From: Sulfobacillus thermosulfidooxidans | Lineage (GTDB): Bacteria; Bacillota; Sulfobacillia; Sulfobacillales; Sulfobacillaceae | Length of the DNA: 64,000 bases | Direction: 5' to 3' | Assembly (NCBI RefSeq): GCF_001280565.1 | Contig: NZ_LGRO01000001.1 | Location: 1,364,001 to 1,428,000 of the forward strand | Shown: piece after piece, positions 17,877 through 28,634 of the stretch | Layout: each line of letters opens with the position of its first letter | Position numbering within the stretch: the stretch's first letter is position 1 | Translations under genes and position numbers: made by a program | Notes under the pieces: generated by a model | The model's database searches: none | The model's input: the letters and a program-made list of their open reading frames with translations, nothing else | Told to the model about the DNA's origin: nothing

Positions 17877-19190
17877 TTATGCGCTAAAACCTCCTTCTAG
17901 TACCTGCTCGATGCTGCCAATGGGACCGCAAGCTGCGAGTGCCCACGGATTTTGGGAAAATAGATGCTGGGCCAGGGCTGTTATGTCGGGACAAGTAACG
18001 CGTTCTAACTGAGCTAGACGCTCCTTGGGATCTAATGGCACCCATCCATAAAGCCCATAAGGCCCAAGCCGCATCATTCGGCCATCCGGAGTTTCCATAG
18101 CAAACGCCATGGAGGTTTCAGCTTGAGTCAGAGCCCACTCGCGTTCCTCCAAAGAAGGCGGTTCATGCATCAACAACTGAATTTCTTCACGAACTGCTTC
18201 TAATGCCCGGGGCACAGACCGCGGAGAAAGAGCCATATAAATAGATAATTCCGCCCAATCTTTCAAAGCAGAGTAGGACGATGAAACCGTGTAAACGAGC
18301 CCTTCATCTTCCCGTAACCGTTGCCAAAGGCGGGACGAATTCTGTCCAGCCAAAATTGTGCTCAAAATCAATGCGGCATCATATTCAACATGACCCAGTG
18401 GCGGTGCCGGAACGCCCATGGTCAAATGCACTTGCTCCCCTGCTTGGCGTAATAACTGGATACGTGGCATCACCACCAAAGGTTTTCTGGGGGTCGGTAA
18501 CCCTTGTGGACGCAGCGGCCACTGATATTCTTGCACCTGTTCTCGTAAGGCATCGACGCCTTCCCCACTCAACACTAAAACAATATTGCTGGGGAAATAA
18601 AACTGATGATAAAAATTTCGCAGTTGGCGAGCATCAAAGTGCATTAAACTCTCTTTGGTTCCCAACACATCGTGATGAAAATCCGGGTCAGGGAATAGCG
18701 CAGCCATATATAATTCTCCAGACCGATCTTCCAAGTCGTCCTGGGCTTCGAGTAATTCTTCCAAAATGACCTGCCGTTCCTTACTAATATCGTTATCGTC
18801 TAGCCACGGATCGCTAATTAATGTCCATAATAAATGCAATGCTTGAGGGGCTTTCGACGCCAAGACTTTCGCATAATAGACTGTGTAATCACGTGTCGTA
18901 AAAGCATTAATTTCACCACCCAGCTGATCTTGCAAGTTCGCGATATCCCGCGCTGACCAGGGACCCGCCCCTTTAAACACCGCATGTTCCAAAAAGTGAG
19001 CCGCCCCATATTGATGGCCATGTTCATCACGAGATCCCGCTCTCACGTAAAACGCGATAGCCGTTGTGCCCAACGATCCATAGTCATCCCAGATCACCGA
19101 CATTCCCGAAGGCAACGTGGTTAAATAATTTATTGCTGTTCTCCTGCCTTTCATTGCTCGAGCATTTTGGCCATCCTGTGAAGACGCCAA
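17877..19190 (-). CDS. mlpA: M16-family zinc protease (MlpA/YmxG)
   Basis: 437 residues. The inverted zinc motif HFLEH is at 65-69 (His65, Glu68, His69), with the third ligand expected among the acidic residues of the following helices (ELYMAALF region). A C-terminal M16 repeat lacks the metal site, as usual. Found in Bacillus downstream of ylxY, where it affects protease expression. The start is TTG 19190 with ribosome site GAGGGA four bases away; an ATG at 19154 lacks a ribosome site. This is a single-gene M16 protein, not the paired form. Confidence 0.92.
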   Translation of the reverse strand: MASSQDGQNARAMKGRRTAINYLTTLPSGMSVIWDDYGSLGTTAIAFYVRAGSRDEHGHQYGAAHFLEHAVFKGAGPWSARDIANLQDQLGGEINAFTTRDYTVYYAKVLASKAPQALHLLWTLISDPWLDDNDISKERQVILEELLEAQDDLEDRSGELYMAALFPDPDFHHDVLGTKESLMHFDARQLRNFYHQFYFPSNIVLVLSGEGVDALREQVQEYQWPLRPQGLPTPRKPLVVMPRIQLLRQAGEQVHLTMGVPAPPLGHVEYDAALILSTILAGQNSSRLWQRLREDEGLVYTVSSSYSALKDWAELSIYMALSPRSVPRALEAVREEIQLLMHEPPSLEEREWALTQAETSMAFAMETPDGRMMRLGPYGLYGWVPLDPKERLAQLERVTCPDITALAQHLFSQNPWALAACGPIGSIEQVLEGGFSA

Positions 19191-19243
19191 CTATCCCTCA
19201 CATCATACCAAAAGCCTCACAGACGAACCAGTTTGAGGAGAGC

Positions 19244-19987
19244 TTAACCGTCACCCGTGGGAGTGCCCATTTTTAGTAATGTCGATATTGTCACTAGACG
19301 ATATCCTTGACTTTGCAAGCCCTGGATAATCTGTCCCAAAGCGTCTACAGTACGGTTCGTTGGATGCATCAACACGATAGCCCCGGGCTGTGCCTTTTGC
19401 AAAACCTTGTTAACCATATAAGGCACATCCGAGGATGGTCGCCAATCAATCGTATCGATTGTCCACATAATCACTGGCATGTGCAGTTCGGCTGCTGCCG
19501 TTAACACCGCTGTCCCTAGTTCGCCATAAGGCGGGGCATAAACGGTGGGCACGACGTTGGCAGCGTGTTTCACTGCGTCATTAGTTTTGGCAATATCGGT
19601 GAGATTTTCTGCCACCGACATATTGGCTGGATGACCATGAGCCCAACCGTGATTGCCGACTTGCATGCCGTCACGAACCATTTCCTGTACGAGCTGCGGG
19701 TGATTTTTGGCCCAAACCCCTCCGACCATAAATGTCGCCTTGACATGATAGTGCATTAACACGTCCAGCAGTTTCGGAACATACTCAGTTCCCCACACCA
19801 CATTAATGGTGAGCGCCATGGCCCGCTCAGACGTTATTACCCGGTACACGGGACCAGGAATGGACGCGTTGACAGGCACACTCGAAGGAGCGGGAGTTTT
19901 AAAAATCAGGATACTAGCAAAGAAAATGGCCATCAAGGATACCAATTTGGCTGTAGGGGAGCGCAAGGATATGACTTTAATCCACAT
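19244..19987 (-). CDS. ylxY: Polysaccharide deacetylase-family sporulation protein YlxY
   Basis: 247 residues: one N-terminal membrane anchor (about 15-30), then a NodB-type domain. The usual TFDDG motif is replaced by INVVWG (61-66), as is typical for the YlxY branch, so the catalytic base and one metal ligand are absent. The metal-type histidines His113 and His117 (NHGWAH) remain, and the later motif is APPYGE instead of RPPYG. Enzyme activity is therefore doubtful; a structural or binding role at the spore envelope is likely. Position between pnp/nfo and mlpA matches Bacillus. Confidence 0.9.
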   Translation of the reverse strand: MWIKVISLRSPTAKLVSLMAIFFASILIFKTPAPSSVPVNASIPGPVYRVITSERAMALTINVVWGTEYVPKLLDVLMHYHVKATFMVGGVWAKNHPQLVQEMVRDGMQVGNHGWAHGHPANMSVAENLTDIAKTNDAVKHAANVVPTVYAPPYGELGTAVLTAAAELHMPVIMWTIDTIDWRPSSDVPYMVNKVLQKAQPGAIVLMHPTNRTVDALGQIIQGLQSQGYRLVTISTLLKMGTPTGDG

Positions 19988-20113
19988 CAGGAAATATCTC
20001 CTTCCCGACTATCGTTGGGTTCTCACTTGTCCTATGACAAGTTCATTCAAGCTAGAACCCCCGAGCCGGGATTTTCCTGAGATGTCAAACACCCGTTGGT
20101 AGTAGAAGGCTGC

Positions 20114-20953
20114 TCATTTCTGCCCAATATCCATAAGTTGCGTAATCACCGCAAGATCTTGGCTTCGCGCGGCCATGTCTTTCCCCGGTGTTTCTAATAT
20201 GACTGGCCAATGTTTTTCATCCGCCAGTGATAAAAGTTGCTGTAAACCTTCTGGACGCATCTGGCCGGTGAGTAAATGGGCATGGCGATCCCGCTTTACG
20301 CCTACTGGGTACATATTGTCATTTAAATGAATGCCTTTTACCCGTTCCAATCCAATTTTTTGATCGAGTTGCTCAAAAAATCTCGAAACATCATCCGCTG
20401 TCGTGAGGGCATAGCCAAAAGCCATGGCATGGGCTGTATCCAGAAGAAATCCAATCCGACGCAGGCGTCTTAAGTGAGAAAACAAACGGGCCAGATCATC
20501 TAAACTGGCACCAATTTCCCGGCCTTGGCCAGCAGCATTCTCAATTAAGACAAATCCTGGCTTTTTGAGCATGTAGCGAATCGTTTGACTAAGGGCTTCT
20601 AAAGATTCCTCGACAGAAGTCTCTTGTTGATGACCAGGATGAAGAATCAAATAGTCACCATGCAGACGTTTCACCCGAATCATCTCTTCGCTCAAAACAA
20701 CCCGTGCGCGGTTTTTCATCTGGGGATCCGTTGCCGCCGGATTGACAAAATAAGGGGCATGAACAAAAAACGGGCGGATGTGGGCCTGCTCCAACCAGCC
20801 CGTTACCGTCCCCGTTTTGGGAAGTGGTTTACTTTGTCCTCCCACCGGACTTCTTGAAAAAATCTGTAGCGTGCCAAGTCCGTACTGCGCAGCATGAAAA
20901 ATGGCATAATCAAGACCTTTGGCTGTCGACAGCTGGCCGCCAAGAACTATCAT
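20114..20953 (-). CDS. nfo: Deoxyribonuclease IV (AP endonuclease)
   Basis: 279 residues, TIM-barrel endonuclease IV. Metal-binding motifs are visible in order: [42 protein letters not shown] with DRHAHL, and VILETPG. It cuts DNA at abasic sites in base-excision repair, which also matters for germinating spores. The ATG overlaps the pnp stop (ATGA), so it is coupled to pnp. Insertion of nfo between pnp and ylxY is not the Bacillus order. Confidence 0.95.
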   Translation of the reverse strand: MIVLGGQLSTAKGLDYAIFHAAQYGLGTLQIFSRSPVGGQSKPLPKTGTVTGWLEQAHIRPFFVHAPYFVNPAATDPQMKNRARVVLSEEMIRVKRLHGDYLILHPGHQQETSVEESLEALSQTIRYMLKKPGFVLIENAAGQGREIGASLDDLARLFSHLRRLRRIGFLLDTAHAMAFGYALTTADDVSRFFEQLDQKIGLERVKGIHLNDNMYPVGVKRDRHAHLLTGQMRPEGLQQLLSLADEKHWPVILETPGKDMAARSQDLAVITQLMDIGQK

Positions 20954-23151
20954 TTGGCGGAATCACGCTTTGGTATTCCGTGGGATGATGACCGATGTGA
21001 CGATGTGCGTTCACGCTCGTGACTCGACCGCGGTTTCGGCGGTTCATAGCCTTCCGGGACGGGCAAGGTGTCTTTATGCGACAAGTTAATCCGTCCTGCG
21101 CTATCAATCTCAATCACTTTCACTGTCAACATATCGCCTACCGATACAACATCTTCGACCTTGTTGACCCGGTTATACGAAAGTTGTGAAATGTGCACGA
21201 GCCCTTCTTTACCCGGGAGAATTTCGACAAACGCACCGAAATTCATAATCCGTGTCACCCGGCCTTCAAACACCTCGCCAACTTGCACACTGCGCGTGAG
21301 ATCTTCGATCATTTTTTGGACGCGTCGAGCCACATCTTGATTAATGGCAGCAATGTAAATCGTCCCGTCATCTTGAATATCAATATCGACTTTCTTATCG
21401 CCGACTTTGGTGCTCTCAATAATCTTATTAATCGTTTTACCACCTGGTCCAATGACATCACGGATTTTATCCGGATCAATGGTCATGGTTAAAATGCGGG
21501 GTGCGTGCAGGGATAATTCTTTGCGGGGTTCGGGAATGACCGCCTCAATCATATCAAGAATCTGCAGTCGCGCTTTCTTGGCTTGTTGCAGGGCTGTCTC
21601 AAGAATTTGACGGTCGAGTCCGTGGATTTTTATATCCATCTGGATAGCCGTGACGCCTTCCCGTGTACCTGCCACTTTGAAGTCCATATCACCCAACGCA
21701 TCTTCTAACCCTTGAATATCGGTTAAAATCACCATGCCTTCCTCATTCTTCACCAAACCCATGGCAATACCGGCTACAGGAGCCGATATGGGCACACCGC
21801 CATCCATTAGCGCCAGAGTGCTTCCACATACCGACGCCATTGAGCTCGAACCGTTCGATTCTAAGATATCCGACACCAATCTTAACGTGTAAGGAAACTC
21901 TTCCTCCGAAGGGATCACTGGTTCCAAAGCCCGACCGGCCAAAGCTCCATGACCAATGGCGCGTCGGTTCGGTCCGCGCATCGGCCCAGCTTCCCCAGTG
22001 GCAAACGGCGGAAAATTGTAGTGATGCATGTACCGGCGCGATTCTTCGACACCAATACCATCCAACATTTGCTGATCAGATAACGGCCCCAAGGTCATTG
22101 CCGTTAAGGCTTGGGTTTGCCCACGAGTAAAGAGACCAGTACCATGCACGCGTGGCAAGACGCCAACTTCAATCGAAATCGGCCGGATTTCATCAAATGC
22201 CCTGCCGTCGGGACGAATGCCGTCATGAATGATGGCATGGCGCACAACCTCTTTCAGCACTTTCTTGAGGCTTGTGGCAATCATCGCCTCTTCTTCAGGA
22301 AACCGTTCCAAAAGCATTTGAGTAATTTCTTTGTTGACTTGTTCGATATCAGCACCGCGCTGCTGTTTATCGGTATTGCGCATGGCTTCAAGTAGCTTGT
22401 CCCATGCCAGTTCTCTGGTTGCGGCCATCAATTCGGGAGAAGGCAGGAACAACGGATAATCTGCTTTGGGTTTACCAGCAATCTCTTGAAACCGGCGAAC
22501 TCCTTCAATAATGCGCCGAATTTCCTCGTGTCCAAAGAGTATAGCATCTAGCATGACCGATTCGGGAACAATATTGGCCCCGGCCTCAATCATCAAAATC
22601 GCGTCATAGGTACCAGCAATCATCAGTTTCAGATCGCTTTTCTTTTCCTGTTCAGCCGTGGGATTAATAATAAATTGACCATCGACATAGCCAACCTGAA
22701 CAGCCCCAATCGGCCCGTCAAATGGGATGTCAGAAATGCTTAATGCCGCAGAAACTCCGATCATTCCACAAATTTCTGGGGAATGATCATAATCCACGGA
22801 TAATATACTCACGACCACATGCACTTCATTGCGCAATCCTTCCGGAAACAACGGGCGAATCGGCCGGTCAGTCAGTCGTGCCGCCAAAATGGCCGACTCA
22901 CTGGGCCTACCTTCGCGTTTGATGTATCCTCCAGGGATCTTGCCAACGGCATAAAGACGTTCTTCCACGTCGACCGTTAACGGAAAAAAATCATAGTTTT
23001 CTTTGGGTTCTCGCGACGAGACAACGGTCACGAGCACGACGGTATCTCCGTACCGGACAACCACCGAACCATTGGCTTGTCGGGCCATTTTTCCGGTTTC
23101 CAGTGTCAAAGTGCGGCCGCCTACCAAAAAGTCGGTAGTGATAGCCTCCAT
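20950..23151 (-). CDS. pnp: Polyribonucleotide nucleotidyltransferase (PNPase)
   Basis: 733 residues from ATG 23151, which has the ribosome site AGGAGGG; an upstream ATG at 23175 lies before that site and is unlikely. Two RNase PH domains, the second active, then a KH domain (about 550-610) and an S1 domain (about 615-690), with a Ser/Arg-rich tail. It degrades RNA 3'-5' by phosphorolysis. It follows rpsO as in most bacteria; the rpsO terminator lies between them, so PNPase levels depend on readthrough or an own promoter. Confidence 0.97.
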   Translation of the reverse strand: MEAITTDFLVGGRTLTLETGKMARQANGSVVVRYGDTVVLVTVVSSREPKENYDFFPLTVDVEERLYAVGKIPGGYIKREGRPSESAILAARLTDRPIRPLFPEGLRNEVHVVVSILSVDYDHSPEICGMIGVSAALSISDIPFDGPIGAVQVGYVDGQFIINPTAEQEKKSDLKLMIAGTYDAILMIEAGANIVPESVMLDAILFGHEEIRRIIEGVRRFQEIAGKPKADYPLFLPSPELMAATRELAWDKLLEAMRNTDKQQRGADIEQVNKEITQMLLERFPEEEAMIATSLKKVLKEVVRHAIIHDGIRPDGRAFDEIRPISIEVGVLPRVHGTGLFTRGQTQALTAMTLGPLSDQQMLDGIGVEESRRYMHHYNFPPFATGEAGPMRGPNRRAIGHGALAGRALEPVIPSEEEFPYTLRLVSDILESNGSSSMASVCGSTLALMDGGVPISAPVAGIAMGLVKNEEGMVILTDIQGLEDALGDMDFKVAGTREGVTAIQMDIKIHGLDRQILETALQQAKKARLQILDMIEAVIPEPRKELSLHAPRILTMTIDPDKIRDVIGPGGKTINKIIESTKVGDKKVDIDIQDDGTIYIAAINQDVARRVQKMIEDLTRSVQVGEVFEGRVTRIMNFGAFVEILPGKEGLVHISQLSYNRVNKVEDVVSVGDMLTVKVIEIDSAGRINLSHKDTLPVPEGYEPPKPRSSHERERTSSHRSSSHGIPKRDSAK

Positions 23152-23208
23152 ATGTACCCTCCTGTACTCCATCAATCCAAAACTAAGCGTATTCTCATCG
23201 ATAGTTGG

Positions 23209-23234
23209 AAAAAAGAGCGGGATAGTCCCGCTCT
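23209..23234 (-). terminator. Rho-independent terminator at the end of rpsO
   Basis: AGAGCGGGA-(3-base loop)-TCCCGCTCT at 23214-23234, followed on the minus strand by six T. It overlaps the rpsO stop codon. It probably limits transcription into pnp. Confidence 0.85.
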
Positions 23235-23502
23235 ATCGACGCAATCCCAACCGTTCTATCAGAGCATGATACCGTGCGCTGTCAGTTTTTCGCAGGTAAT
23301 TCAATAGCGCCCGACGGTGCCCGACCATTGTCAGTAGACCGCGACGGGAATGATGGTCCTTTTTGTGTACCTTCAAGTGCTCAGTGAGTTCCGCAATGCG
23401 CTGAGTTAACAGCGCCACTTGAACCTCTGGCGACCCCGTGTCCGATTCATGCAGCCGGTTAGCCGCAATGATGGCCTGCTTTTCTTTTGCTTCTAGGGCC
23501 AT
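23233..23502 (-). CDS. rpsO: 30S ribosomal protein S15
   Basis: 89 residues from ATG 23502, ribosome site AAAGGGGGG. The family core is clear: [24 protein letters not shown] and RRALLNYL. S15 binds 16S rRNA in the platform of the small subunit and often represses its own mRNA. An in-frame GTG further upstream would add nine residues not typical of S15 and is rejected. Confidence 0.97.
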   Translation of the reverse strand: MALEAKEKQAIIAANRLHESDTGSPEVQVALLTQRIAELTEHLKVHKKDHHSRRGLLTMVGHRRALLNYLRKTDSARYHALIERLGLRR

Positions 23503-23529
23503 CGATTTCCCCCCTTTCTGAACAACCAC

Positions 23530-23733
23530 TTAATGCGCGTTAAAAAACGCGCCCATGTCTTCATCCTCTGCTAATATGGAGAGCAATGCGTCCTGATAAG
23601 CCTGTACTGCCGGTTGGGTAACTCCTGCCCGCCGATAAAGCTCTTCCAGTTGACGCTGCAAGCGCTTAAATTCGCCTGTCACGCAAATGGCAGCAATTTT
23701 GCTGACCATTCCCTGCCAGGTCTCCGTTTGCAT
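23530..23733 (-). CDS. Unknown 67-residue protein between ribF and rpsO
   Basis: 67 residues, mostly helical by composition, acidic C-terminus, two short helices around LQRQLEELYRRAGV. An ATG with a good ribosome site (GGAGGAAG) and close packing between ribF and rpsO support a real gene. I do not recognise the family and know of no counterpart at this place in Bacillus. It could be a small regulator, but nothing in the sequence shows this. Confidence 0.6.
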   Translation of the reverse strand: MQTETWQGMVSKIAAICVTGEFKRLQRQLEELYRRAGVTQPAVQAYQDALLSILAEDEDMGAFFNAH

Positions 23734-23781
23734 TGAGCTTCCTCCAATCCAAAGACACTTTATTGTATCATGCTGATATTT

Positions 23782-24705
23782 TTAGAGCAACTGACGTGCG
23801 CGATCAACATCATAATGGATTTGCCGAATCAGGTCATCCACTGTTTCGAACTTCTCTTCCGCGCGAAGTGCCTGCCGAAAATCAAATCGGACAACGTCAT
23901 CGTGAAGATCAGGAAGCGTCTGATCAATCACATGAACCTCCAATATCGGCTTGTGGCCGCCAAATGTAGGACGAATTCCCCAGTTGGCGACAGCTGGCAA
24001 CCGCGCATGATTTTGCTCGTCAATCGTTACGTAACCCGCATACACGCCAAAGGGGGGCATAATTTGTTGGTCTTCAGGCAAGAGATTGAGTGTGGGAATG
24101 CCAATTGTCGCACCTCGACCTTCTCCATGAGTGACCACTGACTGAACACTAAACGGATGTCCCAGCAACTCATTGGCCTGGTCGATTCGACCCTCAGCAA
24201 TATGCGCCCGGATGGTAGAACTCGATACAACCACGGAATCGGCGTTAACAGGTTCCACAATCCGGACGCCAACATGAGTAGCAGCTCCCCATTGTTTTAA
24301 TGTCTCTGCGGTTCCAAGACCCCCTGCCCCAAAAGTAAAGTTGTAACCCACCACAACCGCCTGGGCCTGAAGTTTTTGTTGCACTTCAAGAGCCAAAAAC
24401 GCCATGGGCGGGACCATCGCCAGATTATGGTCAAATGGTAGGACACGAACAAAATCTACCCCATAATGATCTAACCAATGCAATTTTAAATCCCGGGGAG
24501 TAATCAAATAGTGTTTGGGGGGATTGGGACGCAAAACCAAAGAAGGGTGCGGCTCAAATGTTAATGCCACCACAGGCAAACCATGCATCGCCCCAATTTC
24601 TTTCGCCTGATTTATCAACGCCTGATGTCCCAAATGCACACCATCAAAGTTCCCAATGATGACCACTGTTGAAACGCCGGGACCCGGTCCCGTCAAAAGT
24701 TCCAT
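23782..24705 (-). CDS. ribF: Bifunctional riboflavin kinase / FAD synthetase
   Basis: 307 residues. The N-terminal FMN adenylyltransferase domain carries IGNFDGVHLGHQ (17-28), the nucleotidyltransferase HxGH-type motif. The C-terminal riboflavin kinase domain contains RGATIGIPTLNLLP (about 194-207). It converts riboflavin to FMN and then FAD. Called ribC in Bacillus. Three bases downstream of truB, so co-translated. Confidence 0.96.
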   Translation of the reverse strand: MELLTGPGPGVSTVVIIGNFDGVHLGHQALINQAKEIGAMHGLPVVALTFEPHPSLVLRPNPPKHYLITPRDLKLHWLDHYGVDFVRVLPFDHNLAMVPPMAFLALEVQQKLQAQAVVVGYNFTFGAGGLGTAETLKQWGAATHVGVRIVEPVNADSVVVSSSTIRAHIAEGRIDQANELLGHPFSVQSVVTHGEGRGATIGIPTLNLLPEDQQIMPPFGVYAGYVTIDEQNHARLPAVANWGIRPTFGGHKPILEVHVIDQTLPDLHDDVVRFDFRQALRAEEKFETVDDLIRQIHYDVDRARQLL

Positions 24706-24708
24706 GCT

Positions 24709-25575
24709 TTACTCGTCCTTTGCCAGAACTTTGCGAAAGCGCCAAGGTGGACCTTCTATAACCGCCACAACCTGGCCTTCATAGCTTAATCCCATAATAC
24801 CGTGAAAACCCGGTAGATGGGGAATTCCTGAATATTTTCCGTGAATCAGATCAGATCGTTGCTGACTGTTGACGCACACGCTGGGAATCGTCAACAGGGC
24901 AGGGCCCGTGAGCAACATGCGAGTCCAATCCGGCTCGTTTTGAATCTGTTCTAGATGGTAAGCGGTCTCAACCGTAAAATATCCCACACGGGTTCGAATC
25001 AAAGACCGCATGGTCGCTGCTTGACCCAGCAAAAAACCCAAATCTCGCACCAGAGCTCTGATATAAGTTCCTGGACCAACGGTGAATTCTAAGGTCCAAT
25101 AGCCATTGTGCCCTTCGACAATCCGAATGTGCTCAATTATCGTGGGCCTTGGTCCCAGCCATACACTGTGGCCGTGCCGAACGATGTCATAAGCCCTTCG
25201 GCCATTTTGTTTTAAGGCAGAGACTTGCGGAGGAAATTGTCGAATCTCGCCTTGCAACCAAAAAATCGCTTCCTCTATTTGCTCTCTACTGGGATAAGGA
25301 GGCCCTGATTCGGCCACTCGGTAACCAGTACGATCTCCACTGTGGGTCTGGGTTCCAAAAGTCATTTCCGCCTGATATACTTTAGGCTTTAGATTTGTCC
25401 ATTCTAAGAGACGCGTATAGGACCCAATGGCGACCGGTAAAACCCCTTCCGCCATTGGGTCAAGCGTCCCGGCATGACCGACCTGCTTTTGCCCGGTTAA
25501 ACGCCGAATTTCCTGAATCACTTGGTGAGAGGACATGCCCACCGGTTTATAGACGTTTAAGAATCCACTTGGCAC
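24709..25575 (-). CDS. truB: tRNA pseudouridine(55) synthase
   Basis: 288 residues. Catalytic Asp39 lies in GHAGTLDPMAEGVL; the lead motif is NVYKPVGMSSH. It makes pseudouridine 55 in the T-loop of tRNAs. GTG start with ribosome site GAGGGA. The C-terminal domain (about 240-288) is short and divergent. Sits between rbfA and ribF as in Bacillus. Confidence 0.95.
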   Translation of the reverse strand: MPSGFLNVYKPVGMSSHQVIQEIRRLTGQKQVGHAGTLDPMAEGVLPVAIGSYTRLLEWTNLKPKVYQAEMTFGTQTHSGDRTGYRVAESGPPYPSREQIEEAIFWLQGEIRQFPPQVSALKQNGRRAYDIVRHGHSVWLGPRPTIIEHIRIVEGHNGYWTLEFTVGPGTYIRALVRDLGFLLGQAATMRSLIRTRVGYFTVETAYHLEQIQNEPDWTRMLLTGPALLTIPSVCVNSQQRSDLIHGKYSGIPHLPGFHGIMGLSYEGQVVAVIEGPPWRFRKVLAKDE

Positions 25576-25606
25576 AACAATCCCTCAGTTAACGAAGACC
25601 CGAGTC

Positions 25607-25957
25607 TTATGATTGTTGGTCGGGCAACGTCTTCAAAATATCTTGAATGTGCATACTTTCCACAATCGACGTATCCAACCGAAAGTCTAATTGTGGCGCA
25701 AGTCTAAGATGTAACCGGCGCGCCACTTCCCCACGTAAAAAGGGCGTGGCGCTTTTCAGCCCAGCCAAACTCGCTTGGGCTTCTTCGGCATTACCTAAAT
25801 GGCTAACATATACTTTTGCCACAGACAAGTCTCGCGACAAATCCACATGCGTGATACTGACAAAACCAATCCGCGGATCCTTAACATCCCGCTGAAGCAT
25901 ATCCCCAAGCTCTTGCTGAATAGATAACGCAATGCGTTGGGCACGCGCCTTATTCAT
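25607..25957 (-). CDS. rbfA: Ribosome-binding factor A
   Basis: 116 residues from ATG 25957 with ribosome site GAGGGA; the open frame extends further upstream into infB but without a ribosome site. KH-like domain with QQELGDMLQRDVKDPRIGFVS and a C-terminal PQLDFRLDTSI, both typical. It assists late maturation of the 30S subunit and 16S 5' end. Sixteen bases after infB; ylxP, usually between the two in Bacillus, is absent. Confidence 0.95.
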   Translation of the reverse strand: MNKARAQRIALSIQQELGDMLQRDVKDPRIGFVSITHVDLSRDLSVAKVYVSHLGNAEEAQASLAGLKSATPFLRGEVARRLHLRLAPQLDFRLDTSIVESMHIQDILKTLPDQQS

Positions 25958-25973
25958 CGTCAGTCCCTCACTT

Positions 25974-28634
25974 TTAACTGGCCTTGACCTCTTCTTCCGT
26001 AAAGGCTTCGAAGATATCACCGACTTTGATATCATTGAACTTTTCTAGACCAATCCCGCATTCAAATCCGGAGGCGACCTCGCGCACATCATCTTTGAAA
26101 CGCTTCAACGATCCAATATTGCCTTCGTGAACTACTGCCCCATCGCGTATCACACGAATCTTACCCGAACGCAAGATTTTTCCATCGGTTACATAACAAC
26201 CCGCCACGGCACCGACCTTGGGCACCCGGAATACTTCTCGCACCTCGGCGCGCCCGAGGACGACCTCCTGATACTTCGGTTCTAGCATCCCCTTAAGGGC
26301 TTTGTTGATATCATCAATGGCATCATAAATCACTCGATAGTTCCGAATGTCGACATGTTCTTTTTCAGCAATCTGCCGCGCTTTATTTTCAACGCCAACC
26401 CCAAAGCCTACAATAATCGCATTAGAGGCTTGGGCTAACATCACATCGGTTTCGGTCACTGTACCAACCCCGGAATGGAGAACCCTGACACGAACTTCTT
26501 CATTCGATAATTTACTCACCGATTGCGCCAACGCTTCCGCGGAGCCATGGACATCCGCCTTAATCACTAAATTCAGTTCTTTAACGGCTTCATCTTTCAG
26601 GCGTTGTAAGAAGTCGTCGAGAGACACACCACGCCCAGCAGATTCTGACTGCCGTTTGAGCCGTTCCTGACGGGCATCGGCAATACTTTTGGCTTGCTTC
26701 TCATCTGCCAAAATGACAAAGTCATCGCCCGCCTCAGGTAACTGGTTAAATCCTAATACTTCAACCGGCATGGAAGGTCCAGCACTTTTTACGCGCTGCC
26801 CCCGGTCGTTAATGAGTGCGCGAACACGTCCATATACCGATCCTGCCACAAACACATCGCCGACTTTAAGCAGTCCCTTGGCAACTAATACCGTTGCAAC
26901 CGGTCCACGCCCTTTGTCTAATTTGGCCTCAATAATCGTTCCTTGTGCAGGCCGATGACTATTAGCTTTAAGCTCAAGAATATCAGCTTGAAGAATGAGG
27001 GCTTCAAGTAATTGGTCAATACCTTCACCAGTTCGGGCGGACACAGGCACCATTATTGTATCGCCGCCCCATTCCTCCGCTATTAATCCATAATTGCTGA
27101 GTTCCGTACGAACTTTGTCCGGATTGGCATCTGGTAAATCGATTTTGTTGATGGCGACAACAATAGGCACATTAGCGGCCTTCGCATGATTAATAGCTTC
27201 CACTGTTTGCGGCATCACGCCATCATTGGCAGCCACCACGAGGACTGCCACGTCCGTCACCTGGGCACCGCGGGCACGCATCGAGGTGAAGGCTTCGTGA
27301 CCTGGCGTGTCTAAAAATACGACCTTGCGGTCATGCCATTCAATAACTGAGGCCCCAATATGCTGGGTAATGCCGCCGGCTTCAGATTGCGTCACCCGAG
27401 TTGCTCGAATGCGATCCAACAACGACGTTTTACCGTGGTCCACGTGTCCCATCACGGTGACCACAGGTGGCCGTTCAGTGAGACTTTCCGGACTATCGTC
27501 TTCACCTTGCAAAATTAACTCTTCTTGTTCCTCTTGGGTCGCCCGTTCTTCAACGGTAGCCCCGAGCTCCGTAGCCACAATCACGGCCGTATCGCGGTCT
27601 AATTCTTGGTTCACACCCGCCATAACGCCTAAAGCAATCAAGCGTTTTATCAACTCATTGGCCTTGACACCCAATTGGTCCGCTAAGTCTTTCACCATAA
27701 TCGATCCGGAAAGGACAATATGACGCTGCACCGGAGGCATGGCCGTTTCGTTTTGGTGGTTAGCCGCTGATTTTTGCGATTTACTTCGCTTTTTGCTACC
27801 ATAGCGTTCTTCGTCCCACTCGCCCCGACGCCGCCCGATCTCCTCGTGCACATTCCGGCGATCCTTATTGTTATGGATGCCACGGCGACTTTGCTCTTTG
27901 CTAGGCCGTGTCGGGGGAACGGGCACTGGCGGAACCGTCAACGGCTTAGGGCCTGAGCGGTAAGGTGTGCTACTGCGAGCAGACGAGGAATGCGAATTAG
28001 CACTAGGCCTTTGGTAATTGCCACCTTGCGGACGTCCCGCCGAATTTCCTGCAGGCCCCTGACGCCGCTCCCCGCTCGGTGCTGGCCGCGGTCCAGAATT
28101 TGCGTAGGCAGGATTTCTCCCACTGTTCTGTGGCCGGCTAGGAGCGCCACCCCCACTCGGACGGTGAGCATTATTCCCCGCTTCATAGCGGTTATGATCG
28201 CGATAAGGTGCTTGGCTTCCCCGTCGTTCATTATAATTACGGTTCGCACCACTATTCGCAGGACGTGTACCCGTACCCGTACCCGCACTCGCACTCGCAT
28301 TTGCCGCAGACGCAGGAGCTGGACGTTTGGAGGCGGGTTGCGTCGGTGAGGCGCTGCTGTGATGGACCGCTGACGATTCTGCTGTGTCCCGTGCGGGGGC
28401 TTCTCCCGCTGGGCTCTCAGTCTTTTTTACCACGGTTGGAGTGGTTGGCGGTTCTGGTGGCAATTTTCCCTCCATGATGTTTTTGACCGTTTGTACGGCT
28501 TCCGGTTCGACCGTGCTCATGTGATTCTTGATATTCTCGACGTGAAGACGATGAAGAAGATCGATCAGACGTCGACTGTCTAACTTCACTTCTTTGGCTA
28601 ACTCGTATACTCGAACTTTTTCTTTTTCTGTCAA
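25974..28634 (-). CDS. infB: Translation initiation factor IF-2
   Basis: 886 residues. An IF2-N domain (first 55 residues), then a roughly 250-residue disordered linker rich in Ser, Pro, Gly, Asn and Arg, a second IF2-N-like domain, and the GTPase domain with GHVDHGKTS near residue 390, DTPGHEAF and NKIDLPD. Domains II-IV follow. It places initiator tRNA on the 30S subunit. The start is TTG 28634 with ribosome site AGGGGGG, located inside the ylxQ frame. Part of the linker is coded by short tandem repeats (see 28263-28300). Confidence 0.97.
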   Translation of the reverse strand: MTEKEKVRVYELAKEVKLDSRRLIDLLHRLHVENIKNHMSTVEPEAVQTVKNIMEGKLPPEPPTTPTVVKKTESPAGEAPARDTAESSAVHHSSASPTQPASKRPAPASAANASASAGTGTGTRPANSGANRNYNERRGSQAPYRDHNRYEAGNNAHRPSGGGAPSRPQNSGRNPAYANSGPRPAPSGERRQGPAGNSAGRPQGGNYQRPSANSHSSSARSSTPYRSGPKPLTVPPVPVPPTRPSKEQSRRGIHNNKDRRNVHEEIGRRRGEWDEERYGSKKRSKSQKSAANHQNETAMPPVQRHIVLSGSIMVKDLADQLGVKANELIKRLIALGVMAGVNQELDRDTAVIVATELGATVEERATQEEQEELILQGEDDSPESLTERPPVVTVMGHVDHGKTSLLDRIRATRVTQSEAGGITQHIGASVIEWHDRKVVFLDTPGHEAFTSMRARGAQVTDVAVLVVAANDGVMPQTVEAINHAKAANVPIVVAINKIDLPDANPDKVRTELSNYGLIAEEWGGDTIMVPVSARTGEGIDQLLEALILQADILELKANSHRPAQGTIIEAKLDKGRGPVATVLVAKGLLKVGDVFVAGSVYGRVRALINDRGQRVKSAGPSMPVEVLGFNQLPEAGDDFVILADEKQAKSIADARQERLKRQSESAGRGVSLDDFLQRLKDEAVKELNLVIKADVHGSAEALAQSVSKLSNEEVRVRVLHSGVGTVTETDVMLAQASNAIIVGFGVGVENKARQIAEKEHVDIRNYRVIYDAIDDINKALKGMLEPKYQEVVLGRAEVREVFRVPKVGAVAGCYVTDGKILRSGKIRVIRDGAVVHEGNIGSLKRFKDDVREVASGFECGIGLEKFNDIKVGDIFEAFTEEEVKAS
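28263..28300. repeat. Short tandem repeats inside the infB linker
   Basis: On the minus strand two GTGCGA-like units and three GGTACG-like units encode the [11 protein letters not shown] stretch of the IF-2 linker. In-frame hexamer repeats of this kind change linker length by slippage without shifting the frame. Confidence 0.6.

Noticed and set aside
28263-28300. Repeats that might suggest a CRISPR or VNTR array
   Set aside because: Only five six-base units, in frame within infB; no spacers and no cas genes.
27938-28349. Long Arg-rich open frames on both strands inside infB
   Set aside because: Shadows of the low-complexity IF-2 linker.
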